From: Caldifermentibacillus hisashii
GTDB taxonomy: Bacteria; Bacillota; Bacilli; Bacillales; Caldibacillaceae
NCBI RefSeq assembly: GCF_027568575.1
Contig: NZ_JANUVP010000021.1
DNA length: 64,000 nucleotides
Direction: 5' to 3' (one strand)
Below, piece after piece: positions 54,978 to 63,866 of this stretch (the stretch's first letter is position 1; every line of letters begins with the position of its first letter). Under the pieces are notes generated by a model. The model did not search any database and was not told where the DNA came from. It saw only the letters and a list, made by a program, of their open reading frames with translations. The translations under genes were made by a program, and so were the position numbers.

Positions 54978-55652
54978 ATGATTGAAAATGAAAGACATGT
55001 CCTAGTCGTATTCCCTCATCCGGACGATGAAGCATTTGGCGTATCAGGTACGATTGCTTCTTTTGTCAAGCAAGGGACACCGGTAACGTATGCTTGTTTA
55101 ACGCTGGGTGAAATGGGGCGAAACCTTGGAAACCCTCCCTTTGCCACTAGGGAATCATTGCCAAAAATTAGGAAAACCGAATTACAAAACTCGGCAAAAG
55201 CAATGGGTGTAAAAGATCTCCGAATGCTTGGTTTGCGTGATAAAACCGTTGAATTTGAAGATGAGGAAAAACTGGCTGACCTGATTTCCGAAATGATTGA
55301 CGAATTAAACCCAAGCTTAATCATAACTTTTTATCCGGGTTATTCGGTTCATCCGGATCATGAGGCAACCGGTCGGGCCGTCGTTCGTGCTGTGAGCCGC
55401 ATTGCGAAAGAGGAACGCCCCAAACTTTACTGTGTCGCTTTTTCCAATAATTGTGAGGAAGAGTTAGGCAAACCGGATATTATCCATGATGTCTCGCAAG
55501 CAGCTAAGGAAAAACTGGGCGCTATCCAAGCACACAAAACTCAAACAGCTTTCTTTTACGATAATATGGCAAAAAGATTGGAAGCAAAAGACCCGGATGC
55601 TTTAAAATGGTTGCAATATGAACGGTTTTGGACTTATAAGTGGAATGATTGA
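54978..55652 (+). CDS. bshB2: Bacillithiol biosynthesis deacetylase BshB2
   Basis: A 224-residue LmbE-family zinc deacetylase. It removes acetate from GlcNAc-malate in bacillithiol synthesis, or the matching bacillithiol conjugates. Zinc site His14-Pro-Asp-Asp17 in VVFPHPDDEAFG and the second motif SVHPDHEATG (His125, His128) are present. AAAGGAG precedes the ATG. The gap from yojF (156 bp) holds T-rich imperfect repeats containing TTTTTGAA. Confidence 0.92.
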   Translation: MIENERHVLVVFPHPDDEAFGVSGTIASFVKQGTPVTYACLTLGEMGRNLGNPPFATRESLPKIRKTELQNSAKAMGVKDLRMLGLRDKTVEFEDEEKLADLISEMIDELNPSLIITFYPGYSVHPDHEATGRAVVRAVSRIAKEERPKLYCVAFSNNCEEELGKPDIIHDVSQAAKEKLGAIQAHKTQTAFFYDNMAKRLEAKDPDALKWLQYERFWTYKWND

Positions 55653-55688
55653 ATTTCTAACGGATTTCATGGGAGTTTGTTTTGCAAT

Positions 55689-56624
55689 GCGAAACAAACC
55701 ACACTCGTCGGCAAAGTTGTGCTTTTCTCGGCCCAAGATGGTGACGAGATTGATTCTCGTCGCCAAAATCGGGTGTTTTTTACCTCAAAATGGTGACGAG
55801 ATCGGGGCTCGTCGCCAAAATCGGGCATTTTTCACTTCAAAAAGGTGACGAGATTAGGTTTCGTCGCCAAAATTGAGAGGTTTTCGACCAAAAACGGTGA
55901 CGAGAACAAGCCTCGACGCCAAAAACGAGCATTTTTCGCCTCAAAACGGTGACGAGATTAGGTTTCGTCGCTAAAATTATGCGTTTCTTGCCTTAAAATA
56001 GCGACGAGAAAGGGTCTCGTCGCCAAAATCGGACATTTTTTACCTCAAAATGGTGACGAGATTGATTCTCGTCGCCAAAATCGGGCGTTTTTTACCTCAA
56101 AAAGGTGACGAGATTAGGTTTCGTCGCCAAAATTGAGAGGTTTTCGACCAAAAACGGTGACGAGAACAAGCCTCGACGCCAAAAACGAGCATTTTTCGCC
56201 TCAAAACGGTGACGAGATTAGGTTTCGTCGCTAAAATTATGCGTTTCTTGCCTTAAAATAGCGACGAGAAAGGGTCTCGTCGCCAAAATCGGACATTTTT
56301 TACTTCAAAACGGTGACGAGAACGGGTCTCGTCGTCAAAATAGTGCGTTTTTCACTGGAAAATGGTGACGAGAATAGGTTTCGTCGCCAAAATCGGATGT
56401 TTTTCGCCCAAAAAAGGTGACGAGATCGGGGCTCGTCGTCAAAATTGAGTAATTCCCACCCAAAAATGGCGACGAGAAAGGGTCTCGTCGCCAAAATCGG
56501 GCATTTTTCACTTCAAAAAGGTGACGAGAATTGGTTTCGTCGTCAAAAAAAGGAGTTTCCCGGCTCAAAATGACGGCGAGAACAGACTTTGTCGCCAAAA
56601 TAGACCGCTGCTCGGACATTTCCT
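55689..56624. repeat. Tandem array, 17-18 hairpin units of exactly 52 bp
   Basis: A GGtGACGAGA arm starts at 55741 and every 52 bp after it to 56573, plus one eroded unit before. In each unit it is followed within 4-6 bp by a complementary tCTCGTCGcC arm, then by an A- and T-rich tail of about 26 bp (ccaaaatcgg...ttcaaaa). A 260-bp block of five units (55845-56042) is repeated almost perfectly at 56105-56302. It fills the gap between the convergent bshB2 and dehydrogenase genes. The reading frames inside are artefacts. Function unknown. Confidence 0.94.
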
Positions 56625-56685
56625 CCCCAATTTTATCCAAAACTCCCTCTTGGTTCGTTTTAAGTGATTCACCCCATGCTCATTC

Positions 56686-58365
56686 TCAATGATTGTTTAC
56701 CTTATACAAAATTTCCTTCACCTCACGAACAATCTCAAAAAAATGCTTGTGCGGTAACATTTCCTGATCCAGCCCGTGATCACCGTAAATATAATCAATA
56801 AAAATTTTCGCAATTACCTCATCCCGGTCATTTTCCACTCGCTCAATCGCATGCACGGTAAGCAGCAAATTGGTCATTTCACTGGCTACTCTTTTTGCGT
56901 GATAAGTTAGAACAGGTTCATCCGCCGTAGCAAGGACAACCAACATTCGCTTTAATTTTGTCAATCGTTCCTGAATGATTGCCAACCTGCCATTTTCAAA
57001 AGACAGATTCTCTAATTTTTCCCCAATCTGTTTCAAGAAAATACTATCCACTCGATACTTCTTTATTAAACGGAGGACTTCAAGCCCGAGAATATTGGCG
57101 GTACCTTCCCAGACGGTCAACACCTGGGCATCGCGCAAAAGCCTCGGCGTGACAAAATCTTCAATATACCCGTTTCCGCCGTGAGTTTCGATGGCGGTAT
57201 GGGTAAAAGCAATTGCTTCGTCTGCAGTCCTTGCTTTTAACAAGGCAATATACAAACGATTCAAGGCGATTTGTTCCTCGGTTGCCATCTCCGGGTTTTG
57301 CATAACATAATCAAACAACTCAATTGCTTCAAACAAGGCAGACAGCTCGACTTCATAGCGGACTTGTAATGTTGCCAATGTTTCTTGCACCATCGGATAT
57401 TGAATGATAGGATTTCCAAAAGCCGAGCGCCAATCGGCATATTCCACCGACTCCTTCAAAGCCCGCTTCATAATGCCTAGCGAGGCAATTGCATTACAAA
57501 CACGCGATAAATTTAATGCTTCCATCATATAATAGAACCCTTTTTTCTCATCACCAACAAGATAAGCTTTTGCCCCGTCAAACTCAATTTCCGCAGATGG
57601 TACCGCCCGGACACCCAATTTATCTTTTAATCTCCTAACTTGAATATGATTTAGCGAACCATTCTCTTTTCGCCACGGAACTAAAAACAGGCTTAATCCT
57701 TTGGTACCCGGACCGTTCCCATCAATCCTGGCCAATACCGCCGCTACACCACATTGACCGGCATTGGAGGCAAAATATTTCTCCCCGTAAATTCGGAAAT
57801 GGTCGCTTTCTCGAATTGCCCTCACCTCATTAGCACCCACATCGGATCCGCCCTGCCGCTCGGTCAAAAAGGTAGCCCCTTCATACAATTCCACCTCACC
57901 CGTTGATAACACATGGGGCAAGAAGCGCGCCTTCAGTTCATCGTCCGCATAATGTTCGATCAAATAAGCAACCGCCATCGTCAATGTTACCGGACAATAA
58001 AACCCCGGCTCCACTTGAGATAACAAATAACCTTGGGCATAACTATACAGATAATTTCCTTTTTGGCCCAGCTCAGGTATTTCCTTATGAACATAGCCGA
58101 CAATCCCCGTATTATATGTGTCTGCTACCGTCTTTTTATAACCTTCATTCACCCAAATCTCGGAAACTTCTTCCCCAAATTTATTATATTTTATTAGTTT
58201 CGGCTGCCCCTCCCGATCGGTATGAACCGCATGTATATCAAATTCCCGGTAACACTTATCATAAAACTTCTCCAACTCACCGACAGCATATTCATACAAA
58301 GCCGGGTTCAATTTTTTCTTTAAAATTCGTAACAAAACCTGTTCTTGTAAAAAAAACTCACGCAT
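56686..58365 (-). CDS. AidB-like acyl-CoA dehydrogenase
   Basis: A 559-residue acyl-CoA dehydrogenase of the large AidB-like type, longer than the usual 380 residues because of extra N- and C-terminal helical segments. It has FLTERQGGSDVGANEVRA near 165, the HGGNGYIEDFVTPRLLRD motif near 400 and VWEGTANILGLEVLR at the catalytic-Glu position. It overlaps the acyl-CoA synthetase stop by one base (TAATG). Probable role: oxidation of the acyl-CoA formed by that synthetase; substrate unknown. Confidence 0.88.
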   Translation of the reverse strand: MREFFLQEQVLLRILKKKLNPALYEYAVGELEKFYDKCYREFDIHAVHTDREGQPKLIKYNKFGEEVSEIWVNEGYKKTVADTYNTGIVGYVHKEIPELGQKGNYLYSYAQGYLLSQVEPGFYCPVTLTMAVAYLIEHYADDELKARFLPHVLSTGEVELYEGATFLTERQGGSDVGANEVRAIRESDHFRIYGEKYFASNAGQCGVAAVLARIDGNGPGTKGLSLFLVPWRKENGSLNHIQVRRLKDKLGVRAVPSAEIEFDGAKAYLVGDEKKGFYYMMEALNLSRVCNAIASLGIMKRALKESVEYADWRSAFGNPIIQYPMVQETLATLQVRYEVELSALFEAIELFDYVMQNPEMATEEQIALNRLYIALLKARTADEAIAFTHTAIETHGGNGYIEDFVTPRLLRDAQVLTVWEGTANILGLEVLRLIKKYRVDSIFLKQIGEKLENLSFENGRLAIIQERLTKLKRMLVVLATADEPVLTYHAKRVASEMTNLLLTVHAIERVENDRDEVIAKIFIDYIYGDHGLDQEMLPHKHFFEIVREVKEILYKVNNH

Positions 58366-59879
58366 TACCGTTTCACTCCTTCACGCAATGGTTGTTTTAA
58401 AATTTTTCCTGTGGTATTCCGCGGCAGTTCATCAATTTGTTCATATAAACGCGGGATTTTGAAACCAGCAACTTTGTCTTTTAAAAATTCTTTACAAACG
58501 GTATCCAAATTCTGAATTGGTTTATTCGCAACTATGAAGGCTTTGACCGTCTCGCCCCACTCCGGATGAGGAACACCGATGATGGCCACATCAACAATAT
58601 CCGGATGGGTTTTCAATATGTTTTCAATTTCTGCCGGGTAAATATTGACACCGCCGGAAATAATCATGTCCTTTTTCCGGTCAACAATCCAGATATACCC
58701 ATCTTCATCAAATTTGGCCATATCTCCTGTATAAATCCAGCCGTCTTTCAATGTTTCCTTTGTTGCTTTTTCATTTTTGTAATAACCAACCATATTCCCT
58801 TCACCACGTAACAAGATCTCACCAATTTCACCCGGCTTAACATCTTCCCCGTTTTCATCAACAATGCGAATTTCACAATTAAGTGCAGCCCTTTTCCCCA
58901 CACTGCCGGCCTTATGCGCATGGTCTTCCGGACTTAAATACGTACCGTTCGGACCCGCTTCCGTTAATCCGTATACACACATTAATTGATTGGTTTTAAA
59001 CTTTTTTTGAATCAGTTGAACTTCTGTTGCGGATAACGGGGCAGCTCCATACACCCAACGTTTGACACTTGATAAATCATAATCATCAATGTCAGGTTGA
59101 TTGGCAGTTGCCAAATAAGCAATAGGTGCTCCGAAGAAATGCGTAATTTTTTCACTGGAAACAAGTTTCAACAGTAAATCCGGCGTAAAGGTAGGTGCTA
59201 AAACATGAGTAGCGCCGACGTAAGTACCTGCTATAAAAAATAAGTGCAACGGCGCAGAATGACTGAGCGGCATCATGTGCAAAAGCCGGGATTCATTATT
59301 TATTCCGGTTTCAATACACATCATCGTTGCAACCGTTAAAATGTTGCGATTGGAAAATAAAACACCTTTTGGCTGACCGGTTGTACCGGATGTATAGAGA
59401 ATCGTAGACAAATCATCTTCTTTAAGATGGCAATCAACCAAATTAGTGGAATCGCTTCCAATCAAATCGTAAATATTCTCTGCTCCACCCACTCCATCCG
59501 CAGTTGAAATCCAAGTGACAAGATAGTCATTCGTGAGCGGAGCAACTTGGGTCCAAAGCAGGTGATGCCCGATAAATGCTTTTGCCTCACTATGTTCGAT
59601 GATATATTTCAATTCTCCTGTAGACAGTTTTGCGTTGATCGGTACAATGATTGCCCCCAGTCGTTGTACAGCAAAATAACTATAGACAAATTCTATTGTA
59701 TTTGGAGAAAATAAAATGACTTTATCTCCCGGCATTATACCGTATGTTTTTAATGCGTGGGCGAGCCGGGTAACGTTTTCATCAACCTCCTTGTAAGTGA
59801 GTCGATCCGGTCCGGAAATGAAGCCGACCTTGTTTGGAAACTTTCTGGCATTGCGAGCCAATAATTCTGAAATATTCAT
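58365..59879 (-). CDS. Acyl-CoA synthetase (AMP-forming)
   Basis: A 504-residue class I adenylate-forming enzyme activating a carboxylic acid to acyl-CoA. Motifs are the P-loop TILYTSGTTGQPKGV near 160, YGLTEAGPN near 297, WIYTGDMAKFDEDGYIWIVD near 375 and catalytic Lys in PRNTTGKILKQPL near the C-terminus. GGGGAGG precedes ATG. It lies one base behind the MerR gene. Likely fatty or branched/aromatic acid; substrate cannot be fixed. Confidence 0.92.
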   Translation of the reverse strand: MNISELLARNARKFPNKVGFISGPDRLTYKEVDENVTRLAHALKTYGIMPGDKVILFSPNTIEFVYSYFAVQRLGAIIVPINAKLSTGELKYIIEHSEAKAFIGHHLLWTQVAPLTNDYLVTWISTADGVGGAENIYDLIGSDSTNLVDCHLKEDDLSTILYTSGTTGQPKGVLFSNRNILTVATMMCIETGINNESRLLHMMPLSHSAPLHLFFIAGTYVGATHVLAPTFTPDLLLKLVSSEKITHFFGAPIAYLATANQPDIDDYDLSSVKRWVYGAAPLSATEVQLIQKKFKTNQLMCVYGLTEAGPNGTYLSPEDHAHKAGSVGKRAALNCEIRIVDENGEDVKPGEIGEILLRGEGNMVGYYKNEKATKETLKDGWIYTGDMAKFDEDGYIWIVDRKKDMIISGGVNIYPAEIENILKTHPDIVDVAIIGVPHPEWGETVKAFIVANKPIQNLDTVCKEFLKDKVAGFKIPRLYEQIDELPRNTTGKILKQPLREGVKR

Positions 59880-59880
59880 G

Positions 59881-60270
59881 CTATTCCTCCCCTTTGATTT
59901 TATGTAATCGGTTTTGAAAATCGTTCAATAACTCTTCCATTTGACTTTTTAACTCCATCATATCCTGAATTTTTTCCTCCACCTCCTTAATCTTTTTCTT
60001 ACCGTATTGTATTGTTGCTTCCAGTTGTTTTTCCCCGGTTCGGTCCTCGTCAAAAAGCGTAATCATCTCATGAATTTCTTCTAGCGAAAAACCAAATCGT
60101 TTTCCGCGCAAAATTAACCGAAGACGCGCCCGATCCCTTCTTGAATAAACTCTCTGCCCGCCATCTGTCCTTTTTGGGTGAATTAAACCAATTTCTTCAT
60201 AATAACGAATCGTCCGCGTACTAATATCAAATTCCTCAGCTAAATTTGAAATTGTGTAATGGTCTGCCAT
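59881..60270 (-). CDS. MerR-family regulator of acyl-CoA genes (LiuR-like)
   Basis: A 129-residue MerR protein: N-terminal winged helix YTISNLAEEFDISTRTIRYY and RVYSRRDRARLRLILRGKRF, then a dimerisation coiled coil (about 75-125). No Cys in metal-binding positions, so not a metal sensor. It heads the operon with acyl-CoA synthetase and dehydrogenase, as LiuR-type regulators of branched-chain amino acid and fatty acid breakdown do. A palindrome in its promoter suggests autoregulation. Confidence 0.85.
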   Translation of the reverse strand: MADHYTISNLAEEFDISTRTIRYYEEIGLIHPKRTDGGQRVYSRRDRARLRLILRGKRFGFSLEEIHEMITLFDEDRTGEKQLEATIQYGKKKIKEVEEKIQDMMELKSQMEELLNDFQNRLHKIKGEE

Positions 60271-60309
60271 AATACATCACAACTTTCCGAATACTTTTTC
60301 CTTATCCAT

Positions 60310-60338
60310 AATATAGTTTACGTTAACGTTAATGTCAA
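60310..60338 (-). promoter_or_regulatory. merR operon promoter with LiuR-like box
   Basis: Minus strand: TTGACA (60338-60333), 17-bp spacer, TATATT (60315-60310). TTTACGTTAACGTTAA (plus strand, 60317-60332) fills the spacer and, from memory, resembles the LiuR consensus TTTACGTnnACGTAAA. Confidence 0.72.
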
Positions 60339-60349
60339 TATTTTTTAAT

Positions 60350-60487
60350 AAAGAAAACTCGGCGACTGCCAAGCCTTCAGGCGACGGCAGAGCCGTAGTT
60401 GCGCTTATACTTAATTCTTAAAATTTCCCACTACGTCGAATTCGCTTCTTTGCTGGAAATTTATACATTCTTAACGTATAAGAAAAG
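60350..60487 (+). repeat. Dispersed intergenic repeat, copy D (full)
   Basis: Begins AAAGAAAACTCGGCGACTGC, contains ACTACGTCGAATTCGCTTCT and GCTGGAAATTTATACATTC, ends TTAACGTATAAG. The reference copy for the partial copies at 10405 and 37243 and the inverted copy at 23269. Within the first part, short inverted words (GGCGACTGCC, GGCGACGGCAGAGCC) suggest a folded RNA. Confidence 0.82.
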
Positions 60488-60689
60488 CTTGGGCTACGAC
60501 TGTGAAAGGGAAGAACTGCTTCAACAGTAAAGTCAAAAGTTCCGGCAGTACAACTCATGATTTCAGCAGATTAAAAATAACAGCATGGCACCGGGAATCA
60601 CAAGCCACTTCAAAATTCTAGTAAAAACCTGACAGGAACCCGGCCCGATGATATTAAAAAAATCCATGGGAACCGCCCCCACGGATTTA
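60488..60689. other. Gap without gene
   Basis: Between dispersed repeat copy D and the GH13 3' region. One inverted repeat (ATCCATGGGAACCGCCCCCACGGAT, arms ATCC.TG/CA.GGAT) at about 60661-60685 may help terminate the GH13 message. Nothing else is supported. Confidence 0.4.
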
Positions 60690-60830
60690 CGTGAATCATA
60701 TTACCTGCTCGATTCATACGGGTTTAATGGATACACACCCGCTCCCTACTAGTTTAAGTACTCACACCTACAAACCATCTCATACGATTTTAAGTTCATA
60801 CACACGTGTTTCATACGGGTTTAATACCGT
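60690..60830 (-). repeat. Degenerate short tandem repeat across the GH13 stop codon
   Basis: Minus-strand units of about 30-36 bp with the words ACCCGTATGAA, AATCGTATGAG and ACCCGTATGAATC, each with a GTGTGTATG or GTGTGAGTA word. The first unit is within the last codons of the GH13 gene and the rest lie behind its stop. Confidence 0.55.
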
Positions 60831-62456
60831 TTCATCTGGCAACTTGTTTTCTGCTTCCGGGTAATTTTTCAATAATAGTGTAGACTCTTTCTCTCTCAAC
60901 TCAGCCGGACATGTAAATACCGTTTTTTCCTCACTGAAATTACAAATAATTATTGCTTGTTTTTCTCCCAATGTCCGGGTATATACAAACAATTTTGGGT
61001 CTTCCGGGTACAGTAAATCATATGTCCCATACACAAACAATTCATTTTCTTTTCTAATGCGAATCATTTGCTTATAAAAGTTCAAAATCGAATCCGGATC
61101 GTTTTCTTGTTGCTCGACATTGATATAAACATAGTTTTCATTTAAACCGAGCCACGATTTCCCAGCCGTTGTAAATCCGGCCATCGGTCCAGCGTTCCAT
61201 TGCATAGGTGTCCTCGAATTGTCGCGTGACCGATTCCACACCACTTCCATTATTTCTTCATGGGGACGACCTTTTGCACGTTCTGCCTTGTAAAAATTCC
61301 GCATACTAATATCATCATAATCTTCAATGTTCGCAAACTTGACATTCGTCATACCAATTTCTTGTCCTTGATAAATAAAAGGCGTCCCTTGCATAAGGAA
61401 ATAGAGGGCACCGAGCATTTTCGCGCTTTCCTTCCAATACACGCGGTCATTCCCAATATTGGAAACACTGCGGGGTTGATCATGATTTTCTAAAAATAAT
61501 GCATTCCAGCCTACATTTTCCAAGCCTTTTTGCCATTTACTTAAGATTTTTTTCAAAGCTACCACATCTAGCGGCTGCTTTACCTCTTTATCCCAGAGAC
61601 TTAAGTGTTCAAATTGAAAAATCATATTCATATACCCGTTTTCTTCGCCAACCCAGCGGTCCGCATCATCAATCGTAACACCGTTTGCCTCACCGACTGT
61701 CATAATATCATATTTTTTAAACGTATCTTTAGAAAAATCGCTTAACCACTCATCGATTCCTTCCACGTTTCGGGTATAATCCATTGCATCCACATAATCT
61801 AAATGATCCGGATTGGGCATATCAGGGAATCCGGGCTGTTTTTTAATATGGGAAATTGCGTCAATCCGAAAGCCGTCAATACCTTTGTCAAGCCACCAGC
61901 ATACCATCTCTTTTAAAGTATCACGGACTTCTTTATTTTCCCAATTTAAATCAGGCTGTTTTTTTGAGAAGAGATGAAAATAATATTGCCCAGTCTTTTC
62001 ATCATATTCCCAAGTAGACCCTTCAAAAATCGATTTCCAGTTGTTCGGTTCCTTTCCATCTTTTCCATCACGCCAAATGTACCAATCCCGCTTCGGATTT
62101 TCACGGGAAGAACGGGATTCAATAAACCATGGATGTTCATCGCTTGTATGGTTAATGACAAGGTCCATAATTACTTTGATCCCTTGTTTATGGGCTTCAT
62201 CTAATAATTTTTCAAAATCCTCCATTGTACCGAATTCATTCAATATATCTTGGTAATCGGATATATCATAGCCGTTATCATCATTTGGCGATTTATAGAT
62301 AGGACAGAGCCAGATTACATCGATTCCTAGTCTTTTCAAATAATCAAGCTTTTCAACAACACCTTGTAAATCCCCTATCCCATCGCCGTTACTGTCTTTA
62401 AAACTGCGTGGATATATTTGATAGACAACGCTTTCTTTCCACCACTTTTTCTTCAT
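60780..62456 (-). CDS. GH13 alpha-glucosidase (subfamily 31, maltase-like)
   Basis: A 558-residue cytoplasmic enzyme releasing glucose from the non-reducing end of short alpha-glucosides. The four GH13 regions are DLVINHTSDEH (98-108), GFRIDAISHI with nucleophile Asp199, TVGEANGV with acid/base Glu256 and LENHDQPR with Asp326. Ala200 follows the nucleophile; in this subfamily Ala or Thr there goes with alpha-1,4 (maltose) preference and Val with alpha-1,6 (isomaltose). No signal peptide. AAGGAG precedes ATG. Regulated with lacI just upstream. Confidence 0.92.
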   Translation of the reverse strand: MKKKWWKESVVYQIYPRSFKDSNGDGIGDLQGVVEKLDYLKRLGIDVIWLCPIYKSPNDDNGYDISDYQDILNEFGTMEDFEKLLDEAHKQGIKVIMDLVINHTSDEHPWFIESRSSRENPKRDWYIWRDGKDGKEPNNWKSIFEGSTWEYDEKTGQYYFHLFSKKQPDLNWENKEVRDTLKEMVCWWLDKGIDGFRIDAISHIKKQPGFPDMPNPDHLDYVDAMDYTRNVEGIDEWLSDFSKDTFKKYDIMTVGEANGVTIDDADRWVGEENGYMNMIFQFEHLSLWDKEVKQPLDVVALKKILSKWQKGLENVGWNALFLENHDQPRSVSNIGNDRVYWKESAKMLGALYFLMQGTPFIYQGQEIGMTNVKFANIEDYDDISMRNFYKAERAKGRPHEEIMEVVWNRSRDNSRTPMQWNAGPMAGFTTAGKSWLGLNENYVYINVEQQENDPDSILNFYKQMIRIRKENELFVYGTYDLLYPEDPKLFVYTRTLGEKQAIIICNFSEEKTVFTCPAELREKESTLLLKNYPEAENKLPDETVLNPYETRVYELKIV

Positions 62457-62510
62457 ATAATTTCGTCTCCTTCTTTGACGTATATCAAAATCCTTAATAA
62501 AGCGAAACTT

Positions 62511-62538
62511 CCATCAGGGGGTTCATCGCCTCTGATGG
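62511..62538 (-). terminator. Leader hairpin before the GH13 gene
   Basis: CCATCAG/CTGATGG stem followed on the minus strand by AAGTTTCGCTTTATT. It lies between the predicted promoter and the GH13 start, so it could be the lacI terminator or an attenuator in the GH13 leader. Confidence 0.45.
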
Positions 62539-62618
62539 TTAGCCATTCGAACCTTTACGAGCACCCCGTCCCCACCTATCGTCTTTGTAAACGTAGAATC
62601 TTTGTGATGGGGGGATAA

Positions 62619-62647
62619 CTTATACCGTTAAACGAAAACGGATACAA
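62619..62647 (-). promoter_or_regulatory. GH13 promoter with palindromic operator in the spacer
   Basis: Minus strand: TTGTAT (62647-62642), 17-bp spacer CCGTTTTCGTTTAACGG, TATAAG (62624-62619). The spacer is itself a palindrome (CCGTT-N7-AACGG), an ideal place for LacI-type repression by the adjacent regulator. Confidence 0.65.
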
Positions 62648-62692
62648 ACGATTCAAATGATACCCTTCATTTTTCGGTAAAGTTGCCAATGT

Positions 62693-63718
62693 TCATGGAA
62701 TCATTTTTTTACAAGAATCCCTTTCTACTATCTTCGTTGGAATAATTAAACTTTTCTTCAGCGCATTTGGTTCATTGATTTGCTCAATGACCGTTTTAGC
62801 AGCTTCATATCCTAATTGAAAAATTTGTATATCCACTGAAGTTAATCTAGGGTTTGAGACTCTTGATATGGTTGAATTATTAAAACAAATAACACTTACA
62901 TCTTCCGGCACTTTCAAGCCAATTTTAGATAAGGCGGACAATACAATTAATGCATTTAAATCATCCGTAAGAACCATTGCTGTAGGAGGCTCAGGTAAAG
63001 ACATTAGTTCATGAATCACTTGCACGCCTTCTTCATAGTTGTAATTAATATTTTTGATATACTCATCGCAAATTTCTAACTGGTTTGCCCGTAATGATTG
63101 TTGAAACCCGGCCAATCTTGCATTCGTTACTTCATATTTTTTATCGTCCCCTATAAAAGCAATTCGCATATGACCAAGTTTGATTAAGTATTGTGTCGCA
63201 TCCATTGCGGCGAGGATATTATCATTATCAACATAAGCAATTTTATTGACATCTTTTGTCGGCTTACCTAATATGACAAAAGGAATTTGACTTTGAATTA
63301 AATAATCGACAACCGGGTCATCTTTTTTTGAATATAAGACTAAGACGCCATCCACTTGTTTTCCATTCACCATTTTTAAGACATCTTGGAATAAATCTTC
63401 CTCAGACTCCCCTGTAGAAAGCCGAATACTGTAATCATATTTGTTGCATACATAACTGATTCCTCGAAGTACTTCCGGAATGAACGTTGTGTGAACCGCT
63501 TCACTAGCAGAATGTTTCATAATCACTCCAATGGTTTTGGTTGTTTGTTGGACCAAAGATCTGGCATTCAAATTTGCGTGATATCCGAGTTCTTCAATGA
63601 CCTTCCTCACATGCTTCTTTGTTTTTTCACTAATTTTCGGACTATCTGACAATACTCTTGATACCGTTGAAATAGAGACATTTGCCTTTTTTGCTACATC
63701 TTTTATCGTTACCGCCAC
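62693..63718 (-). CDS. LacI-family transcriptional repressor (MalR-like)
   Basis: A 341-residue LacI/GalR repressor. The N-terminal helix-turn-helix and hinge are VTIKDVAKKANVSISTVSRV and NARSLVQ; the periplasmic-binding-like sugar domain follows (TKTIGVIMKHSASEAVHTTF). GTG 63718 was chosen because the conserved DNA-binding domain begins right after and GGTGG is 6 nt upstream; the open frame extends to 63826. It is upstream of the GH13 gene in the same direction and probably represses it and itself in the absence of an alpha-glucoside. Confidence 0.9.
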   Translation of the reverse strand: MAVTIKDVAKKANVSISTVSRVLSDSPKISEKTKKHVRKVIEELGYHANLNARSLVQQTTKTIGVIMKHSASEAVHTTFIPEVLRGISYVCNKYDYSIRLSTGESEEDLFQDVLKMVNGKQVDGVLVLYSKKDDPVVDYLIQSQIPFVILGKPTKDVNKIAYVDNDNILAAMDATQYLIKLGHMRIAFIGDDKKYEVTNARLAGFQQSLRANQLEICDEYIKNINYNYEEGVQVIHELMSLPEPPTAMVLTDDLNALIVLSALSKIGLKVPEDVSVICFNNSTISRVSNPRLTSVDIQIFQLGYEAAKTVIEQINEPNALKKSLIIPTKIVERDSCKKMIP

Positions 63719-63866
63719 GTATTTTCCACCGACCTTCTCATTTCCGAAATGAATATTTCTTATCTTATTATATTTACTAATTTGGACTGGGTTAAGTAGC
63801 GTAAAAAATTTTCTTCCGCTTTGCAAAATTTTTACAAGTTTCCTGATGTGAGCAAATATTTACTTT

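Noticed and set aside
55689..56624. CRISPR array
   Set aside because: Repeats and tails are both related between units, tails are not unique spacers, unit length is constant because the whole unit is duplicated, and no cas genes are present.
56300..56640. Minus-strand frames of 64-101 codons in the 52-bp array
   Set aside because: Simple translations of the repeat; frames change from unit to unit and there is no start signal.
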